Assembly: GCA_001896885.1 (NCBI GenBank)
Contig: MKRJ01000014.1
Coordinates: 337,031-401,030, forward strand
Direction of reading: 5' to 3'
DNA: 64,000 nucleotides
DNA from: Rhizobiales bacterium 65-79
GTDB lineage: Bacteria; Pseudomonadota; Alphaproteobacteria; Rhizobiales; Rhizobiaceae
How positions within the stretch are numbered: the stretch's first letter is position 1; the number at the start of each line of letters is the position of its first letter. Below the pieces are notes generated by a model that had not been told where the DNA came from, searched no databases, and saw only the letters and a program-made list of their open reading frames with translations. Made by a program: the position numbers and the translations under genes. Shown here in pieces: positions 27,578 to 37,429 of the stretch.

Positions 27578-28741
27578 TCAGTTCGCCGGCAGCGCTGTCT
27601 CGACGAGCTTCGCCCAGTAGGAGCTGCCGAGGGGAATGATCTCGTCGTTGAAATCATATTCCGGGTGGTGGAGATACTGCGTGTCGCCCTGCCCGATATA
27701 GATGAAGGCGCCGGGGCGGGCCTCCAGCATGAAGGAGAAATCCTCGCCGCCCATCACCTGCGGCGTGCTCTCGTCCACGTTGCAGCTGATCTGGCGCGCA
27801 ACGGAAGCCGCGAACGCCGCCTGTTCGGCATGGTTCACAAGGACGGGGTAGTGGCGCTGGTAATCGCAGGTCGCGCGGGCGCCGAACGCGGCGGCGGTAT
27901 GCGCGACGACCTCCTTCATGCGCTCCTCCAAGAGATCGCGAACCTCCGGCGCAAGGGTACGGGCCGTGCCCGTCAGCCGGGCCGTCTGCGGGATGACGTT
28001 GAAGGCGTCGCCGGCCTTGAAGGTGGTGACGGAGATCACCGCCGCCTCGACCGGATCGACGTTGCGCGATACGACCGACTGCAGCGCAGTCATGATATGG
28101 GCGCCGACCAGCGTCGTGTCGATCACGCGCTGGGGCCGCGCCGCATGGCCGCCCTTGCCCTCGATGTCGATGACGAACATGTCCGCCGCCGCCATCATCG
28201 GACCGGAGCGGATGCCGAACTGGCCGACCGGCATGCCGGGCGAATTGTGCATGCCGTAGACTTCGGAGATATTGAAGCGCTCCATCATGCCTTCGTTGAC
28301 CATCTCGCGGCCACCGCCGCCGCCCTCCTCAGCCGGCTGGAAGATGACCACGGCATCGCCGTCGAAATTGCGGGTCTCGGCGAGGTAGCGCGCGGCGCCG
28401 AGCAGCATGGCGGTATGGCCGTCATGGCCGCAGGCATGCATGACGCCGGCGTTCTTCGATTTATAGGGATGATCGATGATCTCCTGGATAGGAAGCGCGT
28501 CCATGTCGGCGCGCAGCCCGATCGCCTTGCCGCTTTCCGATTTGCGCCCCTTGATGACGCCCACGACGCCCGTGCGACCGATCCCGGTCACGATCTCGTC
28601 GACGCCGAATTCCTTCAGCTTCTCCGCCACCAGCGCCGCCGTCCGGTGCACATCGAACTGCAGTTCGGGATTGGCGTGGATGTCGCGACGCCATTCGGTG
28701 ACGTCCTTGTGGAACTCTGCGATACGATTGACGATCGGCAT
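27578..28741 (-). CDS. M20-family amidohydrolase (hippurate hydrolase/N-acyl amino acid amidohydrolase-like)
   Basis: Metal-dependent peptidase-fold amidohydrolase (387 aa). The N-terminus is HKDVTEWRRDIHANPELQFD, typical of hippurate hydrolases. Metal ligands lie in MHACGHDGHTAMLLGAARYL and QPAEEGGGGGREM, with the last His near FMLEARPGAFIYIG. The dimerisation domain occupies about 185-300 (GKGGHAARPQRVIDT). The ATG at 28741 is chosen; upstream in-frame codons lie in a gap shared with the rpsF leader. Hippurate, acetyl-amino acids or IAA conjugates are possible substrates; the sequence does not decide. Confidence 0.92.
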   Translation of the reverse strand: MPIVNRIAEFHKDVTEWRRDIHANPELQFDVHRTAALVAEKLKEFGVDEIVTGIGRTGVVGVIKGRKSESGKAIGLRADMDALPIQEIIDHPYKSKNAGVMHACGHDGHTAMLLGAARYLAETRNFDGDAVVIFQPAEEGGGGGREMVNEGMMERFNISEVYGMHNSPGMPVGQFGIRSGPMMAAADMFVIDIEGKGGHAARPQRVIDTTLVGAHIMTALQSVVSRNVDPVEAAVISVTTFKAGDAFNVIPQTARLTGTARTLAPEVRDLLEERMKEVVAHTAAAFGARATCDYQRHYPVLVNHAEQAAFAASVARQISCNVDESTPQVMGGEDFSFMLEARPGAFIYIGQGDTQYLHHPEYDFNDEIIPLGSSYWAKLVETALPAN

Positions 28742-29097
28742 GGTCTGCTTTCTTTGCGTTTTGCGGGAAACAGGATGATAGACGCGTAAAAATTGCGCCA
28801 AGAACGTTTTTGCGGCAACCCACAAATGCGTGCGGCCGCCACGCCGCCCTTGTACTTGCGGCAAAAACCTGTATATCGGCGCCTTCTGCCGGTCCCAGCC
28901 GGGGGCTGAACGGAGGGCCGGAGGGTTTTCGGGTAACCGAAATCTTCCGTGACGAAGCCGAAACGGACTTCCGCCTCCCGTGTCTCCGCTCTCGACCGTC
29001 TCGATATGCGCCTTTCTTCGCCGCTTCGCGGCCTGGAGGGGTCGCGGAGGCTCTAGCCGCCGGGACCGGACAGTGAAACGAAGAAAGGCGAATAAAA
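28742..29097. other. Divergent intergenic region between the M20 hydrolase and rpsF
   Basis: 356 bases with no credible gene. It holds a candidate rpsF promoter (28850-28877) and a GC-rich leader of about 210 bases containing complementary CGGAGGG/CCTCCCG segments. Such segments could fold into an autoregulatory leader, but I cannot identify a known motif. Confidence 0.5.
28850..28877 (+). promoter_or_regulatory. Candidate promoter of the rpsF-rpsR-rplI operon
   Basis: TTGTAC (28850-28855), a 16-base spacer and TATATC (28872-28877), oriented toward rpsF. It is the best sigma-70-like pair in the gap. Confidence 0.4.
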
Positions 29098-29559
29098 GTG
29101 GCACTATACGAACACGTATTCCTTGCCCGGCAGGATTTGACGCCTCAGCAGGTCGAAGCGCTTGTAGAGCAGTACAAGGGCGTGATCGAGGCTGGCGGCG
29201 GCAGCGTCGGCCGGGTCGAGAACTGGGGACTGAAGTCCCTCACCTACCGCATCAGGAAGAACCGCAAGGCGTACTACACGCTGATGGACATCACCGCCCC
29301 GGCGGCCGCCATCAACGAGATGGAACGCCAGCAGCGCCTGTCGGAAGACGTCCTCCGCTTCATGACCATCAAGGTCGAGAAGCACGAGGAAGGTCCGTCG
29401 GCCATGCTGCAGAAGCGCGACCGCGATGACCGCGGGGATCGCGGGGACCGGGGCGATCGTCCGCCGCGGCGCGACCGCGACGATCGTCCGCCGCGCAGCT
29501 TTGACGGCGACAGGGGCCCGCGCCGTGCGCGCGAAGAGGCTGAAGGAGCAGCGGCATAA
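29098..29559 (+). CDS. rpsF: 30S ribosomal protein S6 with Arg/Asp-rich tail
   Basis: Binds helix regions of 16S rRNA with S18 in the platform of the small subunit. Residues 1-100 are the S6 fold ([57 protein letters not shown]). Residues about 104-153 are a low-complexity Arg/Asp tail made of [15 protein letters not shown] repeats, giving 153 aa against about 100-130 usual. Such tails are common in rhizobial S6. The stop overlaps the rpsR start (TAATG), so the two are coupled. Confidence 0.97.
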   Translation: MALYEHVFLARQDLTPQQVEALVEQYKGVIEAGGGSVGRVENWGLKSLTYRIRKNRKAYYTLMDITAPAAAINEMERQQRLSEDVLRFMTIKVEKHEEGPSAMLQKRDRDDRGDRGDRGDRPPRRDRDDRPPRSFDGDRGPRRAREEAEGAAA

Positions 29560-29807
29560 TGGTCGACATCAACCAGATCCCGACGCGGCGTCCGTTCCAT
29601 CGCCGCCGGAAGACCTGCCCGTTCTCGGGCGCCAACGCGCCGCGCATCGACTACAAGGACGTGCGGTTGCTGCAGCGCTATATCTCCGAGCGCGGCAAGA
29701 TCGTGCCGTCGCGCATCACCGCGGTCAGCCAGAAGAAGCAGCGCGAACTCGCCAAGGCGATCAAGCGCGCCCGCTTCCTCGGCCTGCTTCCGTATTTGGT
29801 GAAGTAA
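29559..29807 (+). CDS. rpsR: 30S ribosomal protein S18
   Basis: Small-subunit protein (82 aa, usual length) that partners S6. Hallmarks are [19 protein letters not shown] near the N-terminus, [20 protein letters not shown] and [20 protein letters not shown]. The start ATG overlaps the rpsF stop. It is followed by a 180-base gap with strong hairpins before rplI. Confidence 0.98.
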   Translation: MVDINQIPTRRPFHRRRKTCPFSGANAPRIDYKDVRLLQRYISERGKIVPSRITAVSQKKQRELAKAIKRARFLGLLPYLVK

Positions 29808-29810
29808 TTC

Positions 29811-29835
29811 ATGAGGGGCGCCGAGCGCCCCTCAT
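29811..29835 (+). terminator. Strong hairpin just after rpsR
   Basis: A perfect 11-bp stem ATGAGGGGCGC/GCGCCCCTCAT with a CGA loop starts 4 bases after the rpsR stop. A smaller stem CCGCT/AGCGG follows. No T tract follows at once, so it may be an attenuator or 3'-end stabiliser rather than a full terminator, since rplI follows in the same direction. Confidence 0.5.
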
Positions 29836-29936
29836 CCGCTTCGGGAGCGGAATATTTTCCCGAGTTGGACAGCCGAGGCTGTCCTAACTGCCTCGAGGCA
29901 GGACAGCGACCCCGGCACGACGCCGACTGCTCCCTG

Positions 29937-29979
29937 CCTTTCAGATCGAACGAATTCGACCGCTTGCGGTTCTGAAAGG
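29937..29979 (+). promoter_or_regulatory. Inverted repeat masking the rplI ribosome-binding site
   Basis: Arms CCTTTCAGA (29937-29945) and TCTGAAAGG (29971-29979) are perfectly complementary. The right arm overlaps the Shine-Dalgarno AAAGGA (29975-29980) ahead of the ATG at 29988. Pairing would hide the site, suggesting translational control of L9. The loop has its own TCGAACGAATTCGA near-palindrome. Confidence 0.5.
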
Positions 29980-29987
29980 ACAAGAAA

Positions 29988-30599
29988 ATGGACGTCATTC
30001 TTCTCGAACGCATTTCCCGCCTCGGCCAGATGGGTGATACCGTCAAGGTCAAGGACGGCTTCGCCCGCAACTTCCTCCTGCCGCAGGGCAAGGCGCTGCG
30101 CGCCAACGAGGCCAACAAGAAGAAGTTCGAATCCCAGCGCGTGCAGCTCGAGGCGCGCAACCTCGAACGCAAGAGCGAAGCCGGCAAGGTCGCGGAGAAG
30201 CTCGACGGCATGAGCTTCGTTGCCATCCGCTCGGCCGGCGAAACGGGCCAGCTCTACGGCTCGGTGTCGACGCGCGATATCGCGGAGCTTCTGGCCGCCG
30301 AGGGCTTCAACGTCGCCCGCAACCAGGTCGAACTCAACCAGCCGATCAAGGCGATCGGCCTGACCAACGTGGCGATCGCGCTGCATCCGGAAGTCGAGGT
30401 GACGATCACGCTCAACGTGGCGCGCTCGGCGGACGAGGCCGAACGCCAGGCCAAGGGCGAGGACCTGACCTCGGCGGAGGCGATCTACGGCGAGGACATC
30501 AACGAGAACGCGCGTCCCGAAGCCTTCTTCGACCCAAGCGCGATCGAAGACGAGGAAGAGGAGCGCGGCGCGCGGGCGGAAGACGCCGGCCAGGCCTAA
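29988..30599 (+). CDS. rplI: 50S ribosomal protein L9
   Basis: Binds 23S rRNA near the L1 stalk and has two domains joined by a long helix. The N-domain [20 protein letters not shown] and [16 protein letters not shown] and the C-domain [20 protein letters not shown] are typical. Length is 203 aa rather than about 150: residues 150-203 are an acidic tail ending [17 protein letters not shown], common in rhizobia. A rho-independent terminator follows 33 bases after the stop. Confidence 0.97.
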   Translation: MDVILLERISRLGQMGDTVKVKDGFARNFLLPQGKALRANEANKKKFESQRVQLEARNLERKSEAGKVAEKLDGMSFVAIRSAGETGQLYGSVSTRDIAELLAAEGFNVARNQVELNQPIKAIGLTNVAIALHPEVEVTITLNVARSADEAERQAKGEDLTSAEAIYGEDINENARPEAFFDPSAIEDEEEERGARAEDAGQA

Positions 30600-30632
30600 G
30601 CTCCCTCCTGACTTCCGCTTTTTGGACCAACG

Positions 30633-30658
30633 GCCCGGGCCAACGCCCGGGCTTTTTT
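30633..30658 (+). terminator. Rho-independent terminator of rplI
   Basis: Perfect stem GCCCGGGC-CAAC-GCCCGGGC followed directly by six T (30653-30658). A textbook intrinsic terminator ending the rpsF-rpsR-rplI operon. Confidence 0.92.
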
Positions 30659-30741
30659 ATGCCACGCAGAACTTTGCAAGCCGTGCCTTTCTGTCGCAGA
30701 ATAAGACCCTATTTCGAAAGAGGGACTGCCGGAATTTTGCC

Positions 30742-32034
30742 ATGAACCCCTTGCTGCGGCGTATTCTCGAACGATTGATACGGACCGGAAATCTGAGGAT
30801 CACCGGCGCCAGCGGAAAGATATATCAGTTCGGCGACGGAAGCGGCGAAGCGGTGCATGTCCGCTTCAACACGGCCCACGCCGAGCGCGCCGTGGCGCTG
30901 CACCCGACGCTCGCCCTGCCCGAAGCCTATATGGACGGCGAGGTCGACGTCGTGGAGGGAGACGTCCTTTCCTTCCTCCACATCGCCTACGAGAACATGG
31001 GCATGGAGGGGATTAACCCGCGCTGGACGCGGACGGTCGAGGCGATGCGGGTCGCCGTGCGCGGTCTCCAGCAGATCAACACGGCCTCCCGCGCCAAGCG
31101 CAACGTGCAGCGCCACTACGATCTGTCGGGGGAGATGTACAAGCTCTTCCTCGATGCCGACCTGCAGTATTCCTGCGCCTATTTCGAGCGTCCCGACATG
31201 ACGCTCGAGGAAGCGCAACTGGCCAAGAAGCGCCACATCGCCTCCAAGCTGAAGATGAAGCCGGGCCTCACCGCGCTCGACATCGGCTCCGGCTGGGGCG
31301 GGATGGCGCTCTATCTGGCGCGCAATTTCGACGCAGATGTGCTCGGCGTCACGCTGTCGACCGAACAGCACGCCGTATCGGTCGACCGTGCCCGCGCCGA
31401 AGGCCTCGAAAACCGCGCCCATTTCGAGATCAAGGACTATCGGAATCTCTCCGAGCGCTTCGACCGCATCGTCTCGGTCGGCATGTTCGAGCATGTCGGC
31501 GTCAATTACTACAAGACCTTCTTCGAGAAGTGCGCGACGCTCCTGAAACCCGACGGCGTGATGCTTCTGCACACGATCGGCCGCAGCGGGCCGCCATCCG
31601 CCACCAATCCGTTCATCCGCAAATACATCTTCCCCGGCGGCTACATCCCGGCGATGTCGGAGGTGCTGCCGCATATCGAGCGCGCCGGCCTGGTGGTTAC
31701 CGACGTCGAAGTGCTGCGACTGCACTACGCGGAAACGCTGAAGGCCTGGCGCGAGCGTTTCATGGCGAATCGCGACCGGGCAAAGGCCATCTATGACGAG
31801 CGCTTCTGCCGGATGTGGGAATTCTACCTCGCCGGCTCCGAAGCGGCGTTCCGCTGGCAGGACATGGTCAATTTCCAGTTCCAGATCACCCGGAAGAACG
31901 ACGTGCTGCCGATGACGCGCGACTATATCGGCAAGACGGAGAAGGCGCTTGCCATGCATGAGATGGCGCATGGCGTCACCGCGCCGCCCGAACCCGCCCG
32001 GCCGCGCACGAGGAAAGTGGCGAAGAGCAAGTAG
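30742..32034 (+). CDS. cfa: Cyclopropane-fatty-acyl-phospholipid synthase
   Basis: Adds a methylene group from SAM across the double bond of unsaturated acyl chains in membrane phospholipids (430 aa). The SAM motif is ALDIGSGWGGMALYLARNF. The family motifs YSCAYFERPDMTLEEAQLAK, SVGMFEHVGVNYYKTFFEKC and FPGGYIPAMSEVLPHIERAG are all present. The ATG at 30742 (NPLLRRILERLIRTGNL) is preferred over in-frame codons inside the rplI terminator. The N-terminal 100 residues are the usual lipid-binding helical domain. Confidence 0.95.
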   Translation: MNPLLRRILERLIRTGNLRITGASGKIYQFGDGSGEAVHVRFNTAHAERAVALHPTLALPEAYMDGEVDVVEGDVLSFLHIAYENMGMEGINPRWTRTVEAMRVAVRGLQQINTASRAKRNVQRHYDLSGEMYKLFLDADLQYSCAYFERPDMTLEEAQLAKKRHIASKLKMKPGLTALDIGSGWGGMALYLARNFDADVLGVTLSTEQHAVSVDRARAEGLENRAHFEIKDYRNLSERFDRIVSVGMFEHVGVNYYKTFFEKCATLLKPDGVMLLHTIGRSGPPSATNPFIRKYIFPGGYIPAMSEVLPHIERAGLVVTDVEVLRLHYAETLKAWRERFMANRDRAKAIYDERFCRMWEFYLAGSEAAFRWQDMVNFQFQITRKNDVLPMTRDYIGKTEKALAMHEMAHGVTAPPEPARPRTRKVAKSK

Positions 32035-32389
32035 CGCTAGGTAAAGCAGTGTCGGCGCGCGTCATCCTGGTTCCCGGGCAACGCGTAGCGATGAACGAAA
32101 GAGCGGGACCCGTTCCGGAACGGCGGCAGCATTTTCAGCCGCTACGGAACAGGTTCCGGTCTTGCGGGCCGTAGCTGCGCTCCGGCCACAAACCGGAATG
32201 ACGCGGCATCCAACCAATTTTCCTGTTTTGTTCTCATTCGCCGCACGCTAGAATCGTATCTTCGATTCGAGTCAACGGGCTTTCTTTCCACCGATCTCGC
32301 GCCCTGTGGAGATCGGTAAAGCCGGTCCGAATTTGCTCCCGCACCCGCCTTCCTCTGGTACGGCAGGGCCGGGCAAGGAACGGGGAATC
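32035..32389. other. Intergenic region between cfa and dnaB
   Basis: 355 bases without a gene. The first half is a palindromic repeat element (32059-32204). The second half should contain the dnaB promoter; TTTTCCTGTTTTGTTC at about 32218-32233 is the only AT-rich patch. Confidence 0.55.
32059..32204. repeat. REP-like palindromic element between cfa and dnaB
   Basis: Terminal inverted repeats GCGTCATCCTGGTT (32059-32072) and AACCGGAATGACGC (32191-32204) match at 12 of 14 positions. Inside are further mirrored blocks, CCGTTCCGGAACGGCGGC and GCCGCTACGGAACAGGTTCCGG. The GTCATCC...GGAATGAC termini are those of dispersed rhizobial intergenic repeats. Confidence 0.7.
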
Positions 32390-33880
32390 ATGGCGGAAGC
32401 AGCAAGGAAATTCGGCGAGGCGGAGACGCCGCTTTACAGGGAAGCGCCGAACAACATCGAGGCGGAACAGGCGCTGCTCGGCGCGATCCTCGTCAACAAC
32501 GACGCGTTCTACCGCGTCTCCGACTTCCTGAAGGCGGCGCATTTCCACGAACCGCTGCACCGCAAGATCTACGAGGTGCTGGCGGAATTCATCCGCATGG
32601 GCAAGACCGCGAACCCGGTGACGGTCAAGACCTTCCTGCCGGCCGACCAGAAGGTCGGCGACATGACGGTCGCCTACTATCTGGCCCGGCTGGCGGCCGA
32701 GGCGGTGACGGTCATCAACGCCGCGGATTACGGCCGCGCCATCTATGATCTGGCGACGCGCCGCGCGCTCATCACCGTCGGCGAGGACATGGTCAACATC
32801 GCCTATGACGCGCCGGTCGACATGTCACCCAGGGAGCAGATCGAGGATGCCGAGCGGCGGCTTTTCGAGCTTGCCGAGACCGGCCGCTACGACGGCGGCT
32901 TCGAGAGCTTCACCGACGCGGTCAAGACCGCCGTCGACATGGCCAACGCTGCCTATATGCGTGACGGGCACCTTTCCGGCATCTCCACCGGCTTTCGCGA
33001 CATGGACCGGCGCATGGGCGGCCTGCAGCCCTCCGATCTCGTCATCGTCGCCGGCCGCCCGGGCATGGGCAAGTCCTCGCTCGCGACCAATATCGCCTTC
33101 CACATCGCCAACGCCTACGAGCCGGCGCCGCAGGCGGACGGCTCCTTCAAGGCGGCGAGCGGCGGCGTCGTCGGCCTCTTCTCGCTCGAAATGTCGTCGG
33201 AGCAGCTCGCCACCCGCATCATCTCCGAGCAGACGGAGATTCCCTCTTCCAAGATTCGGCGCGGCGAGATCTCCGAGGCCGATTTCGAGAAGCTCGTCGC
33301 CTGCTCGCAGATGATGCAGCGTCTGCCGCTCTATATCGACCAGACCGGCGGCATCTCGATCGCGCAGCTTGCCGCGCGCGCCCGCCGGCTGAAGCGCCAG
33401 CGCGGGCTCGACATCATCATCATCGACTATATCCAGCTCATGACCGGCTCCTCCAAGCGGGCCAGCGAGAACCGCGTACAGGAGATCACGGAGATCACCA
33501 CCGGCCTGAAGGCGCTGGCGAAGGAACTCAACGTTCCGATCATCGCGCTCTCGCAATTGTCGCGCCAGGTCGAAAGCCGCGACGACAAGCGGCCGCAGCT
33601 CTCCGACCTTCGCGAATCGGGCTCGATCGAGCAGGACGCGGACGTGGTCCTGTTCGTGTTCCGCGAGGAATATTATCTCAAGAACCGGGAGCCGAAGCCG
33701 GGCACCGAGGAATATTTCAAATGGGAAGCCGAGATGAACGAGACGCGCGGCAAGGCCGAGATCATCATCGCCAAGCAGCGCCACGGCCCCACCGGCACCG
33801 TGCAGATGGGCTTCCAGGGGGAGTTCACCCGCTTCTTCGATCTTGCGGAAGACAGCCATTTGCCGGAAAGGTTCGAGTAG
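32390..33880 (+). CDS. dnaB: Replicative DNA helicase DnaB
   Basis: Hexameric 5'-3' helicase of the replication fork (496 aa). The N-terminal domain (PNNIEAEQALLGAILVNNDA) recruits primase; a linker follows at about 170-205. The RecA-like domain has Walker A GRPGMGKSSLATNIA, Walker B DIIIIDYIQLMTGSS and the Arg-finger region LSRQVESRDDKRPQLSDLRE. No intein is present. The ATG at 32390 is supported by GGAACGGGG upstream. It precedes alr by about 20 bases, perhaps co-transcribed. Confidence 0.97.
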   Translation: MAEAARKFGEAETPLYREAPNNIEAEQALLGAILVNNDAFYRVSDFLKAAHFHEPLHRKIYEVLAEFIRMGKTANPVTVKTFLPADQKVGDMTVAYYLARLAAEAVTVINAADYGRAIYDLATRRALITVGEDMVNIAYDAPVDMSPREQIEDAERRLFELAETGRYDGGFESFTDAVKTAVDMANAAYMRDGHLSGISTGFRDMDRRMGGLQPSDLVIVAGRPGMGKSSLATNIAFHIANAYEPAPQADGSFKAASGGVVGLFSLEMSSEQLATRIISEQTEIPSSKIRRGEISEADFEKLVACSQMMQRLPLYIDQTGGISIAQLAARARRLKRQRGLDIIIIDYIQLMTGSSKRASENRVQEITEITTGLKALAKELNVPIIALSQLSRQVESRDDKRPQLSDLRESGSIEQDADVVLFVFREEYYLKNREPKPGTEEYFKWEAEMNETRGKAEIIIAKQRHGPTGTVQMGFQGEFTRFFDLAEDSHLPERFE

Positions 33881-33901
33881 CGGCTTTTGGGGCGTTTTGA
33901 T

Positions 33902-35074
33902 GTGACCGTGGAATTCCACAGCCATTCGGGCGCCGATCCGCGGCTCGCCGGCGGCAGGCTTACCATCGATATCTCCGCGCTCGCGGCCAACTACCGGCTG
34001 CTGCGCGGTCTTTCCGGTTCCGCGCGCACCGCCGGCGTGGTGAAGGCGAACGCCTACGGCCTCGGCGTCGAAACGGTCGTGCCAGCACTCGTCGCCGCCG
34101 GCTGCGAGGATTTCTTCGTGGCGCTGCCGGAAGAAGGCATCGCGGTCCGCGAGATTGCGCCGGAGGCGCGCATTTTCGTGCTGGCGGGGCTTTTCGAGGC
34201 GGAGGCCGCGCCCTTCTATTCCAACGCTCGCCTCATCCCGGTCCTCAATACGGAGCGCGACATCGCCATCTGGGAGGCGCATTGCGGGGTCGAAGGCCGG
34301 GCGCTTCCCTGCGCGATCCATGTCGATACCGGCATGAACCGTCTTGGCGTGAGGGCGGAACGCGTGCTCGCCTACGCCCGAGAAAATGCGCTGACGCGGG
34401 CGCTGGAGCCCGTGCTCGTGATGAGCCATTTCGCCTGCGCCGACGAGCCTATGCATCCGCTCAACCGCCGACAGATCGAATCTTTTCAGCGCATTCGAAA
34501 GGCTTTTGAAGGCATCGAGGCAAGCATGGCGAATTCCGCCGGCATTTTCCTCGGCAAGGCGGCGCATTTCGACCTGACGCGGCCCGGCATCGCGCTCTAC
34601 GGCGGACAGCCCGTGAACGGCGCGGCAAAGCCGATCCGGCCCGTCGTCACCGTCGAGGCGCGGGTGGTGCAAATCCGGCATGCCAAGGCGGGCGAGAGCG
34701 CCAGCTACGGCGCCGCGGCGGCGCTCCGGCGCGATACGACCATCGCGGTCACGGCGGTCGGCTATGCCGACGGCTATCACCGCGCCGGTTCCGGCGCCGG
34801 CGTCCCGTTGCGCGCCGCCATCCCGCAGGGCGCGCACGGCTTCGCCGCCGGCCGGCGCGTGCCGGTGCTCGGCCGCGTCACCATGGACCTGACGCTCTTC
34901 GACGTCACCGATTGCGGACCGGATGCGGTGCAGCCCGGCGATCATATCGAGCTTTTCGGGCCGAACATCCCCATCGACGAGGCGGCGCATGCCGCCGGCA
35001 CCATCGCCTACGAACTGCTGACCTCGCTCGGGCATCGCTGGCAGCGGCATGTGGTCGGGACGATGGAGGGTTAA
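33902..35074 (+). CDS. alr: Alanine racemase
   Basis: PLP enzyme making D-alanine for peptidoglycan (390 aa). The PLP lysine lies in VVKANAYGLGVETVVPAL, the substrate loop in HVDTGMNRLGV, and the second catalytic base, Tyr, in GESASYGAAAAL; C-terminal GRVTMDLTLFDVTD is typical. No ATG fits the start. I chose the GTG at 33902 because GGGGCG lies about seven bases upstream; an in-frame TTG at 33887 is the alternative and would add five residues. It sits directly after dnaB, as in many rhizobia. Confidence 0.93.
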   Translation: MTVEFHSHSGADPRLAGGRLTIDISALAANYRLLRGLSGSARTAGVVKANAYGLGVETVVPALVAAGCEDFFVALPEEGIAVREIAPEARIFVLAGLFEAEAAPFYSNARLIPVLNTERDIAIWEAHCGVEGRALPCAIHVDTGMNRLGVRAERVLAYARENALTRALEPVLVMSHFACADEPMHPLNRRQIESFQRIRKAFEGIEASMANSAGIFLGKAAHFDLTRPGIALYGGQPVNGAAKPIRPVVTVEARVVQIRHAKAGESASYGAAAALRRDTTIAVTAVGYADGYHRAGSGAGVPLRAAIPQGAHGFAAGRRVPVLGRVTMDLTLFDVTDCGPDAVQPGDHIELFGPNIPIDEAAHAAGTIAYELLTSLGHRWQRHVVGTMEG

Positions 35075-35109
35075 AATGGTCTTCCTGTGCAACTTCGTTG
35101 CTCTACGTT

Positions 35110-35268
35110 GCCCCCCTTTGTCCTGCCGGACATCTCCCCCACAAGGGGGGAGATCACGCCGGCCGCTTTTGCCGACCCTTTCCTTGCAGCGCTGGAGATT
35201 GGCGAAAACGAAGATGACGGCTGATCTCCCCCCTCGTGGGGGAGATGTCCGGCAGGGCAGAGGGGGGC
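35110..35268. repeat. Long inverted repeat (47-bp arms), RIME-like mosaic element
   Basis: Arms 35110-35156 and 35222-35268 are inverted copies matching at 44 of 47 positions, separated by 65 bases. Each arm itself contains a hairpin (ATCTCCCCC...GGGGGAGAT). It fills the alr-radA gap and resembles rhizobial intergenic mosaic elements. The right arm ends four bases before an in-frame ATG of radA (35272). Confidence 0.85.
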
Positions 35269-35307
35269 GCGATGGAACTCCGCCTTTCCTCGAGAAAGCC
35301 CTGCTCC

Positions 35308-36729
<1,422 letters not shown>

Positions 36730-36759
36730 GGCAAATGGAAAGAGTGGGGAAAAGCCGCA

Positions 36760-37389
36760 ATGCCGATAACGCTGCTTGACGGGATCCTGATCGGCTTCAC
36801 GCTGGTCTCGGCGATGCTCGCCATGGTGCGCGGCTTCTCCCGCGAGGTGCTGTCGGTCGCATCCTGGGTGGCCGCGGCCGCGGCGGCCTATTTCTTCTAT
36901 CCGGCGATCCTGCCCTACGTGTCGCCGCATATCGACAATGCCAAGATCGCCATGGGCGTATCGGCCGCGATCGTCTTCTTCGTCGCGCTGATCGTGGTGA
37001 CGGTGATCACGATGAAGCTCGCCGATTTCATCATCGATTCGCGCATCGGCGCGCTCGACCGGACGCTCGGCTTCCTCTACGGGGCGGCGCGCGGCATCCT
37101 CGTCGTCGCGGTGGCGCTCATGTTCTTCAACTGGCTGGTCGGCGACAATCCGCCGGTCTGGGTGAAGGAAGCGAAGTCGCGGCCGCTGCTGGAGAATATC
37201 GGGACCCGCATAGAGGCGATGCTGCCGGCCGACGCGGAGAATTCGATCCTGAAGCACCTGAAGCCTGGAACGGGACCGGACAACGCCGCCCCCGACAGCA
37301 CGGCACCGGACAATGGCGGCGGAAACGACGACGACAACAACGGCGGTGGCGGAAACGACACGGCGCCGTCTGGCCAGACGAACGGCTGA
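36760..37389 (+). CDS. cvpA: CvpA family membrane protein
   Basis: Inner-membrane protein (209 aa) with four predicted helices: LLDGILIGFTLVSAMLAMVR, VLSVASWVAAAAAAYFFYPA, IVFFVALIVVTVITMKLADF and LGFLYGAARGILVVAVALMF. The GFSREVLSVASW loop is the family signature. The C-terminal 50 residues are Asn/Asp/Gly/Pro-rich and probably disordered and cytoplasmic. CvpA is linked to envelope homeostasis and colicin V export, and is frequently upstream of purF, as here (40 bases). Confidence 0.93.
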   Translation: MPITLLDGILIGFTLVSAMLAMVRGFSREVLSVASWVAAAAAAYFFYPAILPYVSPHIDNAKIAMGVSAAIVFFVALIVVTVITMKLADFIIDSRIGALDRTLGFLYGAARGILVVAVALMFFNWLVGDNPPVWVKEAKSRPLLENIGTRIEAMLPADAENSILKHLKPGTGPDNAAPDSTAPDNGGGNDDDNNGGGGNDTAPSGQTNG

Positions 37390-37429
37390 GCGGTTGCAAT
37401 CGGGCCGTTCGATGCGCATCTGAAAGGCC

